Assembly (NCBI GenBank): GCA_030374735.1
Contig: JASCIV010000933.1
Coordinates: 1-10,070, forward strand
Source of the DNA: Gracilaria caudata
Lineage: Eukaryota > Rhodophyta > Florideophyceae > Gracilariales > Gracilariaceae
Direction: 5' to 3'
Length of the DNA: 10,070 nucleotides
A program made the position numbers and the translations under genes. The notes under the pieces were generated by a model. That model did no database searches and was not told the origin of the DNA. It worked only from the letters and a program-made list of their open reading frames with translations. Below are positions 1 to 6,436 of this stretch, piece by piece (position 1 is the first letter of the stretch; every line of letters starts with the position of its first letter).

Positions 1-548
1 TTCTTCAATGCATTCTTATCCATGTTACGTCCAGAGCTTCCGAGGAGGGTGTGCATGGTTGAGGTATGATGCGGCGTTATCTCAATTCGTAGTCTTTCAT
101 TCGCAGAATCGTCTTTGCTAATGTATGTATGGAAGACACGTTCGTCCGTGTCTAAAGGGCGCTTGAATCTAAACAACATTGGCGTGACACTATTCATCGT
201 ATCAGAGTAACGCTTAATGTCCAGCCCGATTAACAGCGGGGATGAACCATGAACCAAATCAAAAGGAATGGCAGTGGGTCGTCCTTTGACGTCGTTGATG
301 ACCAATATCCATGAGCATACGATTGGCTTTGCGTTTGCAGCGACATTTCCCCATCCATGAAGATAACGATCACGCGGCGGTTCAAGAATCAGCGGGATGC
401 CGAGTGCATCACACAAAGCAGTTGCCTCTTCTATGCCACCTGTCGAGGTAGGTGCTCCTTCGTCTAATATTGGGTTGAGATCAGGGCGGAGCTTGCCTGA
501 TCTCATTGCGGAAAAAGCGATTTCAACTTGGGTTCCTCCTTGGCTTCC
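1..548 (-). CDS. pol: Retrotransposon pol, N-terminal part with aspartic protease (partial, runs off left edge)
   Basis: This is an open frame without stops from 548 to the window edge, in the -1 frame relative to gag; its first ATG is at 506. The translation contains ILDEGAPTSTGGIEE, which I read as the retroviral-type aspartic protease catalytic loop (Asp codon at 462-464), and about 95 residues later SPLLIGLDI, matching the hydrophobic LLxGxD segment that closes such proteases. The protease would process the Gag-Pol polyprotein in virus-like particles. The catalytic triplet reads D-E-G where most families have D-T-G or D-S-G. Integrase, reverse transcriptase and RNase H are expected beyond position 1 and cannot be seen, so copia versus gypsy type is not settled. 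The frame is intact over all 182 visible codons, which suggests a fairly young copy. Confidence 0.75.
503..518 (-). promoter_or_regulatory. gag-pol junction: ATGA stop/start overlap beside a T5 run
   Basis: The gag stop TGA (503-505) shares two bases with the first pol ATG (504-506), giving ATGA on the minus strand. Six bases upstream is a run of five T (512-516) read in gag as CTT TTT CCG. The pol frame is already open from 548, so gag and pol overlap by about 46 nt. Two expression modes fit: coupled termination-reinitiation at ATGA, or a -1 slip of the Phe codon TTT. The site is not a perfect X-XXY-YYZ heptamer. Confidence 0.5.
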
Positions 549-1639
549 TCATATTTGGGAGGGTCTGCGTCCTCAACCAGGGTTTCGGTGACTTTGTTTT
601 GCTTAGAGCTTCGCCTTTTCCTCATAATCTCGCGACACTCTTCTCGATCCTTGTACCAGTGGTTAGGCTTACCGCATGCACGACAAGTGGTCTCTCCCTT
701 GAGCTTCTTGATGTAGTCCCCTCGATTAAGTTGAGAGCTGGGACCTCTCTTGCCCAACATAGAGCCCTTTGTCTGCTGTGTGTTCACGTTGTGTACTTTG
801 TTCTGCGCGTTATCAACATGAGATAGGTACTCGGATGCATCCTCTAGGGTAAACATCGGGACATTACAGGTTCGTAGGTCGTTCATTTTCTTAATTGCTT
901 CTTCAATCTTCTTCTTCAAGGACTTATGGGGAGCATCATCACTTTCTGCAGCGGAGTCGAGCTGTGCCATCAGAGTCTTCAGCTCGGGTTCCAGCACTGT
1001 CAACTGTGCTGAATGTTGCAGTTTGGACGATGTTACAGATGATGTAAGCTGAAACACCAGAGCGTTCATAGTATCGGGAGTAAGTTTTGCATTACGGAGC
1101 ATGAGTACTGCAAATTGGCGGCTAGTAGCGTCACTAAGGGTACCTGTATGGTTGGTATACTTTGCAACAGCTCCGCTGAACCTATTGGCAAAGGCTGATA
1201 CGTTCTCTCCATCACAACGCTCACAGCTCTGTATCGCAGTTAGCAGGTCTACTTCTCTCTTAATCGACTCCGTAGGGCTATCCTTAGCGATGACATCCAG
1301 TATAGACTCGATGAGAGACTCATTGCCTGTGTCATTAGGGTTTCCATCCAGCGAGAGTACCCCGGAAGTCTCCGCCTTTTTCAACAAGTCTTGAGCGTTT
1401 TCATCGCAAGACATATAGATGATATGACCAGCCCCTTCGCAAATCGCTTTCCATTTGTTATCCACTTTAGCGAATTGTGTCATCATCCTCATCCAGCGTC
1501 TCAAAGCATCTCTATATCGAACCTTAGACGTAGAGTTGGTGATAAATCTTGGAGCGTTGTTGAAGTTGCGATTGGACTCTGCAGGTACGAGCCCTGCTGG
1601 GCCCATAACTGTGACAGTTCGTGTGCTGTCGTCTGTCAT
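503..1639 (-). CDS. gag: Retrotransposon Gag-like nucleocapsid protein
   Basis: A complete 378-residue frame starting at a true ATG (1637-1639) and ending in TGA (503-505). Gag forms the cytoplasmic particle that packages element RNA. The N-terminal 200 residues are mostly helical-looking with a Trp/aromatic-bearing stretch (RRWMRMMTQF, about 47-56) typical of Gag capsid regions. A Lys-rich helix (about 239-252) follows, and near the C-terminus there is a zinc-knuckle-like motif with C319, C322, H327 and C335, followed by the basic run MRKRRSSKQNK. The knuckle spacing is C-x2-C-x4-H-x7-C rather than the usual x4 before the last Cys. The tail is acidic and Pro/Lys-rich and overlaps the start of pol. 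The assignment rests on the knuckle plus the adjoining protease frame; the capsid region alone would not be diagnostic. Confidence 0.8.
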   Translation of the reverse strand: MTDDSTRTVTVMGPAGLVPAESNRNFNNAPRFITNSTSKVRYRDALRRWMRMMTQFAKVDNKWKAICEGAGHIIYMSCDENAQDLLKKAETSGVLSLDGNPNDTGNESLIESILDVIAKDSPTESIKREVDLLTAIQSCERCDGENVSAFANRFSGAVAKYTNHTGTLSDATSRQFAVLMLRNAKLTPDTMNALVFQLTSSVTSSKLQHSAQLTVLEPELKTLMAQLDSAAESDDAPHKSLKKKIEEAIKKMNDLRTCNVPMFTLEDASEYLSHVDNAQNKVHNVNTQQTKGSMLGKRGPSSQLNRGDYIKKLKGETTCRACGKPNHWYKDREECREIMRKRRSSKQNKVTETLVEDADPPKYEEAKEEPKLKSLFPQ

Positions 1640-2378
1640 GTTGACGTAGGGCGGTAGCTACAGAGCCAACAACGCGAAGGAACGAATTCGGCACAATGCC
1701 TGGCTTCACGTGCTGCACACTTCGCCGCCATCTGGTTTACTCGGCCCAAGGCTGGACCTATGTACCGTCGCGCTCATGCCCTTTCGCTTGGGATGATCAC
1801 TCACGTCGGAGTGCTGACAATTGCAATAGGTCGCTACTGACCTTCAAAACTTAATTGCTCTCTCAATTTCGATCTAACTTGTTTTTGCATTCTACAACAG
1901 TACTGTACCAGTTCGTACCAGGGGTAGAACGCTACTGGTATCCTTATAACCCTCTGGGTTACTGTGTAAACTTTGGCTTTGCCAAGAAACATCAACCGGT
2001 TCCGGGGTTGACGTTCTTTGACCCTGCCACCCGACCCTGCTGCCGTTGCCAATACCTACCCTTATATGAGGAAGAACAACGTTTCCATCTCATGTCAGTT
2101 TGGCCTTCGTTTTGTTGCCAGTCGGGCCTGCAACGGTTGCATTTCCACCAGTTGCGCCTCTATAACAACACTTCGCATTCAGCGACTTTGATGCTTTCTA
2201 ATACCTTCCTGTTTACTAAACAGGAGTGCTCCGAGTCAAGCCCAATGGGAACTGTTGACTTGATTGCAATGACGCGCGTCACGCGTACATTTTGGTCAGC
2301 CAATTGCGGGTTTCCAACTGCCACCTGTCGCCTCATCCTTCTGTGTCGTGATTCTGAGTATAGTACCGTAGATCATCT
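1640..2378 (-). other. Leader and probable 5' LTR of the retrotransposon (boundaries not provable)
   Basis: This is the stretch upstream of gag on the minus strand, where leader, primer-binding site and 5' LTR must lie if the element is complete. Only one LTR could fall in the window, so no LTR pair can be compared. A TATA-like ATATAAG (minus strand, about 2061-2068) could be the LTR promoter. Read on the minus strand, TGTTGTTATAG ending at about 2170 would make a reasonable LTR 5' end. A tRNA-tail-like CCAGTTCGTACCA (1907-1919, plus) could be complementary to a primer-binding site, but the bases before it do not give the expected CA end. A plus-strand open frame (1855-2400) lacks an early ATG and any recognisable motif, and I do not count it as a gene. 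Confidence 0.35.
2061..2068 (-). promoter_or_regulatory. Candidate TATA element of the retrotransposon LTR
   Basis: The minus strand reads CTCATATAAG here, about 420 bp upstream of the gag ATG. Position and orientation suit an LTR U3 promoter. The motif is short and unsupported by a second copy. Confidence 0.3.
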
Positions 2379-2639
2379 ATGTATGATACATCATGTATGA
2401 TGCTTCATGCCGCGCAGAAGACGCTCCGGGCATCTCGATTTGTTGTTACACTAGCTACCTTTGTACCTTCGAAGGTACATAGATTCGGGAGTCGCTGGGG
2501 TGTTAGATATGCCGGTTTTGGGAGTCCCAAACTCGACCTCGCGCCCTTCTCGCGCCCAGAGCGGCCAAAAGGCACGACGATAGAACGCTACACCCACAAT
2601 GCTGTGATCATCATACTCTGTAATATGATATTATAATAT
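2379..2639. repeat. Cluster of short perfect palindromes
   Basis: Four perfect or single-centre palindromes lie within 260 bp: ATACAT-C-ATGTAT (2386-2398), TGTACCTTCGAAGGTACA (2462-2479), TTTGGGA-G-TCCCAAA (2517-2531) and ATATTATAATAT (2628-2639). The first also carries a direct repeat of ATGTATGAT (2379-2387 and 2393-2401). No gene is apparent here. The cluster lies just outside the presumed retrotransposon end. Confidence 0.6.
2462..2479. repeat. 18-bp perfect palindrome TGTACCTTCGAAGGTACA
   Basis: The two 9-bp arms are exact reverse complements with no spacer, the longest spacer-free palindrome I found in the window. It could be a protein-dimer site or the footprint of an element end. Nothing in the sequence decides between these. 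Confidence 0.65.
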
Positions 2640-2640
2640 T

Positions 2641-3389
2641 GCACCACGCCCCTCTCGCTGCCTTCGGCTTGCTTACATCGCCTCACTCAGGTAGATAGAG
2701 CTGTTGCTACCATCAGTGAGACGCACATTCACTCTCCAATACTTGGCACAACTTGCTCACGATGTTTAGCGACGACTCTGATAGTTCACCGGACTCGGGG
2801 TTTTGTACCTTGCAACCATGGACAGCTTTCGCGTGAAAAGAGATTTTGTGAGAAGATAATTAGGAAATGGTGAGAAAGAGTAGTGGTAATCAAGGGTATT
2901 ACCACAAACGAACCTTGAACCGATTTGCGGACGAAGATGAAGGTAGTTGCGTGATGCATAGTCGTGGAGGCACAACTTCGTTTGCAACGCGTCTGCAACT
3001 ACATGCATCGCAACAATGAGTGTTGGCGCCACCGCAGGCGCAGTATTGTCGTGCAAGAAGCGTGCTCCCTTTTTACACGCTGCGGTATCGAGAGAGAGAG
3101 AGAGCGCGCTTTCTGGCTCGTCCGCGACACACTGTAGTACAAAGTAGCTCGCCTGTGCAGCATGGTGCCTTGTGCAAGATTTCAGGCAAAGATCCTTGGC
3201 CCGCTATACAAAACAGTTGAGAGATGAGCACGGCTCTTTAATCAGAGTCGCTTCGCAATCGCAGTATATTTGATCTTCTCGGTATCAAGCTTCGTATCAA
3301 CAAGACCCCACTGCGCAGAACCTTGATGATCATGATCCCGGACGAAAACGACCACAAAGCGGAGATCTGAATCCGCGGATCAGCACTAC
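2641..3389. other. No convincing gene; short open frames and a GA tract
   Basis: I see no recognisable gene. Two short plus-strand open frames have protein-like composition. One is 2762-2836 (24 residues, beginning MFSDDSDSSPDSGF, acidic and Ser-rich). The other is the ATG-less open frame 3242-3370, containing IFDLLGIKLRI and ending PDENDHKAEI before TGA. Either could be an exon or remnant of a decayed gene. Neither matches a family I know, and no splice sites can be fixed. Confidence 0.4.
3090..3104. repeat. (GA)n microsatellite
   Basis: Seven and a half uninterrupted GA units followed by CGCGC. A simple sequence repeat in non-coding DNA. Confidence 0.85.
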
Positions 3390-3562
3390 AGGTGCGCTGA
3401 CCATGAACCGGAAGCCCCACCCTTCATCATTTTTCGGTGCACTCGAAAGCAAGCAAACTGCACATAGCCTTGCTCCATTTTCTTCTGAGGTACCTTGGTA
3501 CCACTGAGAATCTGGCAGAATGAGCCCATTAAGCCGTGCAAAACCGAAACAAAGTCACCAAT
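3390..3562 (+). pseudogene. Truncated copy of the NSE4 leader and first codons
   Basis: This stretch aligns with 6300-6482, the sequence around the start of the intact NSE4 gene. Shared blocks include CTTGCTCCATTTTCTTCTGA (3469-3488 and 6394-6413) and CTGGCAGAATGAG across the ATG (3512-3524 and 6429-6441), followed by AAGCCGTG and AAACCGAA with small indels. The copied ATG is at 3520. After roughly 13 codons similarity stops, just before the 0.85-kb repeat. Indels differ between the copies and the reading frame drifts, so no functional N-terminus is made. It is a duplicated promoter/leader plus gene start, without the body of the gene. The direction of duplication is inferred from the intact copy being complete. 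Confidence 0.75.
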
Positions 3563-3582
3563 TCGAGATGGTGCAGCTCCCG

Positions 3583-4434
3583 TGCAAACATATCGCATAT
3601 CGCGCCCCTTCGGGCGCGATATTCCCTACAGCTCTTCACGGCTTGTGGAGAACGGAATTGCCGTCCTACGCTATTATTCCTTCCGCCCACAAGCGCCTTC
3701 GTCGCTGGCTTCTGCGCCCAAAGTGGTTGTGCAAAACAAATCTTCGACGACTCGTCCCTTGTCGCTTCCACTCGAGCAATCTCCAAACCACCTCCATCGC
3801 TCCCAGCCCTGTGCTTACCTCGCTATTGAACAAGCACCAGTGAGGCTTGCGGACGGAGCCCGAAAACTTGACAAATGCCAAAGTATGGGTCTCGTACGAT
3901 ACTTCTATACTCTTGTACAACTCTCAGCCAGCCGTATTGCTACACAGTACTCCGCGAAGAAAATCAATATCCGCTATCCTGTGTGGTGCCCCATAGCGGT
4001 ATTTAATCGAACGCCAGAAGTAGTGGCAACTACTAAGGGTTAGCCACATCGGGTGAGGCTTCGCTCTTATGCCGATACTACAGACCATATTGAAGAAGTA
4101 GTACGTGAAGGGCTCTGTGTGTCTTGCAGAATCAGACGGTTACTTCTTCTTTATTATGGAAGCTGTGCTCTAATCTCTAACACAACTGAGCAGCACCTAA
4201 AGGTACTTTTCTCTCCTTAAAAGGGAGAGAGAAGTAACTACATGTTTTGATTCCCGCCGTAACCGTACTTGTTGATCTCAGTGTGCTTATTCCTCCTAAA
4301 TTCAGAAGTGTCCAAAGTCGTACCATGTACAACACCTCTAGTCCACTATCATAAGTTGGATTATAACGAGCACCACCTACTGCTGTTTTGCCTTCGTAGA
4401 AAAATGGACGATTTCTGACTAGCCCAGTGTTTCC
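3583..4434 (+). repeat. Interspersed repeat, copy 1 (about 0.85 kb, unclassified)
   Basis: It aligns colinearly with 9103-9951, with divergence and indels. Matching blocks include GGCTTCGCTCTTATGCCGAT, AACAAGCACCAGTGA, ACAAATCTTCGACGACTCGT and GTACAACTCTCAG. Similarity starts at TGCAA(A/G)CATATCGC and ends at (C/A)(A/G)TGTTTCC, where copy 1 passes directly into the ABC ATPase fragment and copy 2 into unrelated DNA. Copy 1 has about 100 bp not found in copy 2 (about 4135-4232), including a 7-bp-stem hairpin (4210-4230). I see no transposase or reverse transcriptase, no long terminal repeats and no clear target duplication. It may be a non-autonomous element or an old dispersed segmental repeat. 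Confidence 0.75.
3597..3622. repeat. Terminal hairpin at the left end of repeat copy 1
   Basis: ATATCGCGCCC (3597-3607) and GGGCGCGATAT (3612-3622) form a perfect 11-bp stem around a CTTC loop, about 14 bp inside the left edge of the repeat. The ATATCGC half is preceded by another ATATCGC in tandem. Copy 2 keeps a near-perfect version at 9110-9133. Confidence 0.7.
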
Positions 4435-4829
4435 CGAAAGCTCATGCGGGTACGCATTTTCATACCCGTCGAAACCAATAATGTCAATTGCTCTCATGGA
4501 GCGCTCTCGAATGACATCGCGACTAACACGTGACGCACTGGAGAGACCAAGTTCGATGTTCTCCAGCACGGTGAGCCAAAGATAGAGTGCGAACGTCTGA
4601 AACACAATAGAAGCGCCAGATTAGGACCTCAAGAAGGGCAACCTTTATACAGTACAACTCCCGCGGAAGGTCGCCTCAGTCTTGCCAGTATTCTCAGAAT
4701 GGTAGACTGTCCCAAACCAGGCGCACCGACAATACAAACAACTTCACCCTCTGCAATACACAGGTTGACATCCTCGATAACACGAACATCGGCCACATCA
4801 TACGAAACATGCTTAAGCGACGAGATAAT
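4435..4829 (-). pseudogene. Broken NitT/TauT-type ABC transporter ATPase fragment
   Basis: Read on the minus strand, the first frame gives ISSLKHVSYDV, VRVIEDVNLCIAEGEVVCIVG, a Walker A-like GAPGLGQST (4701-4727) and LRILARLRRPSAGVVLYKG. A shifted frame then gives GASIVFQTFALYLWLTVLEN (Q-loop Gln in VFQ), followed by ERSMRAIDIIGFDGYENAYPHELSG. This order and wording match the ATP-hydrolysing subunit of bacterial nitrate/sulfonate/taurine-type importers. It is not functional. The Walker A Lys is Gln, an in-frame TGA lies at 4629-4631, the frame shifts near 4620, and the protein is cut at the ABC signature (LSG), so Walker B and the H-loop are missing. The cut coincides with the right edge of repeat copy 1. 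A bacterial or plastid-related origin is inferred from family distribution. Confidence 0.8.
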
Positions 4830-5382
4830 GGAGCGGGGGGAGAGGCAGAAGGTACGACAGAAGGTGCAGTGGTATTCACACGCGAACTTTTCGCGGTTAT
4901 ATAGAACGTGCATTGCTTGCAACACTGACCAGGATGTCGGCGCGACATGCCAGGAGCGTTGTGCAAAAGCGGACAAAGTCAGACATCGATCTGAGGGACA
5001 ACCTGTGTCAAGAGTCCTACGACACAGGGCGAAACGGAACGTCTTCGAAAGGCGATTATACTTACTAAGGAAAAGAAGGAACATAAAGCTCGCGAACAGA
5101 AACAGCTTCCACAGAAACGGAAGCAGGCAAGATGCCCTCGAAGCCGCGATTACATACGAAATGAATATCAATGAAGTCAACTCACTTTTCGAAGCAACTC
5201 CCGAGATGAGCCGTCTTCAGGATTAGAGTGAAATAGAGCCAAATAGACGCCGGGACGTTTCTGATAACCTATAGTTGCATTAACGACCATTGAGGTTACA
5301 AATGTATGTGAAGTTCCATAGTTTACTTATTTGCGAAGACTAGGTAGCGAACTTCTAAGCACAAAAGTTACGGAGGAAGCGG
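4830..5382. other. Upstream of the ABC fragment; no recognisable gene
   Basis: The minus-strand frame of the ABC fragment stays open upstream to about 5180 but has no ATG near its start. It reads as Cys/Phe/Leu-rich sequence with a hydrophobic stretch (about residues 17-37 of that frame) and no family motif. It could be an N-terminal extension of the dead gene or simply unblocked non-coding sequence. From 5181 to 5382 I see nothing. Confidence 0.35.
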
Positions 5383-5727
5383 TCAGAGTGTCGCACCAGT
5401 TAGAGAACTTGTATCATTCTCTAGCCGCTTCTTCGATGATTCCGTAAAATTTTTATAGGCCACATCTCTAAATATGTCTATGCGATGCTGCTTTTCTAAC
5501 ACCCTGAGAATGATCAACAGTCCTAGACTCACTCTGTCATTCAACAGGTTATGGGCCCAGTCCCCAGCCTTGATGAGCACGGGCATGAAGAATGAGCCCT
5601 GACCTGCTGAATGGCACAGGATATCCAGCCTGTGATACCCACAGATAGATTGTACTGCAATACGTCTTAACTCTTTGTATTGATGAATACAACAAACAAC
5701 TCCTAAGCTCCAAGTGCGAGACTGCAA
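5383..5727 (-). other. Unassigned open frame, possible gene fragment
   Basis: A 114-codon open frame without an ATG at its start; the first ATG is at 5586, leaving about 67 residues. It contains LDILCHSAGQG and GDWAHNLL and a hydrophobic helix-like VSLGLLIILRVLE, and ends SSLTGATL. I do not recognise it. Part of it (5538-5630) is duplicated at 5813-5898, where the same frame still reads LDI and WAHN but is interrupted by stops. This fits two decaying pieces of one coding sequence, but chance openness is not excluded. Confidence 0.25.
5538..5630 (+). repeat. Diverged direct repeat, unit A
   Basis: Starts CATTCAACAGGTTATGGGCC and continues to GGATATCCAGCC. The start, the GAATGG block and the GATATC block recur in order at 5813-5898, with substitutions and a few indels between. 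Similarity probably extends a little on both sides. Confidence 0.65.
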
Positions 5728-5812
5728 TTAGTGCCATTGAAATAAGAAATCTAGCGTGACCCCGTAAGAAGTTGTACACTTTGTAAGGTCGACAGTTGCA
5801 GGATTCCTACCC

Positions 5813-5898
5813 CATTCAACAGTTATGGGCCCAGGCTCAGAGCTGGTACAGGCTCAGAGTTTGGGCCTTAACCGTCGAATGGTGTGGGATATCTAGCA
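5813..5898 (+). repeat. Diverged direct repeat, unit B
   Basis: Starts CATTCAACAGTTATGGGCCC and ends GGATATCTAGC, colinear with unit A about 275 bp upstream. It contains its own small internal repeat GGCTCAGAG (about 5834-5842 and 5851-5859) that unit A lacks. Confidence 0.65.
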
Positions 5899-6253
5899 AT
5901 GCGATATCCAGAAGTGACTTGTGCAGGCGGCAAAAAGACTCAAAACTCGCGTACCATTAGTGTTGTCCCGCAGAGGGACTGACGCCGGATCGTATTCTTG
6001 CAGACCAGAGCGCTCGGTAGAAGAGGTGTGTCGCTCGTAGGGTGCGGCTCGTACCGATGGTGGATCATGCGGAAGTGTGGGATTTATATGAGCGACTCGC
6101 GCGGCGCTGTCGGGTTTCCGCGCCCTTTGCGGAAGACTTCGAATTCGAATCCGTTCGGAATATCGAACAAATAGTGTGCCACGTAAGCCACATATTTCAA
6201 TGCACTGTAATGGGATTTTCAGGATCTCGTCACTGAGGATCTATTTCGCAAAG
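5899..6253. other. No convincing gene; one short open frame
   Basis: A 59-codon plus-strand frame begins at ATG 6057 (MVDHAEVWDLYERLARRC) and ends at 6236. Its composition is protein-like and its first half is GC-richer than its surroundings, but no family is recognisable and it lies in what should be the NSE4 promoter. It may be a fragment of another gene or an upstream frame. Confidence 0.2.
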
Positions 6254-6265
6254 TTTGGCGCGAAA
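6254..6265 (+). promoter_or_regulatory. E2F/DP-type site TTTGGCGCGAAA
   Basis: An exact match to the palindromic E2F consensus TTTSGCGCSAAA, 172 bp upstream of the NSE4 start codon. E2F/DP factors drive S-phase genes in plants, algae and animals, and a subunit of the SMC5/6 complex is a sensible target. The role is inferred from sequence and position only. Confidence 0.6.
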
Positions 6266-6436
6266 ACAAGACCAAGGGGGTGCGTGTTTGTTGGCTCTTG
6301 CAGGGTCTCGCCGCACATGCCCAACCGAAAGCCCCCGCGTCATCATCATTTCGGTCCAATACCAACTTCAACGCAAACAAAACTGCACAACGGCTTGCTC
6401 CATTTTCTTCTGAAGCACCTCTGAAACGCTGGCAGA

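Noticed and set aside
1907..1919. CCAGTTCGTACCA as evidence for a tRNA primer-binding site
   Set aside because: It resembles a tRNA 3' tail, but the adjoining bases do not give an LTR end in CA, and a second similar TACCA lies close by, so I cannot call it.
1855..2400. 181-codon plus-strand open frame
   Set aside because: Its start codon is TTG, no motif is visible, and it lies antisense in the likely LTR/leader region of the retrotransposon.
4177..4434. Continuation of the ABC frame as a real C-terminus
   Set aside because: The residues after LSG bear no relation to ABC ATPases and come from the repeat shared with 9103-9951.
6140..6165. TTCGAATCC resembling a tRNA T-loop
   Set aside because: The flanking bases do not pair into a T-stem, and no D-arm, anticodon arm or acceptor stem fits around it.
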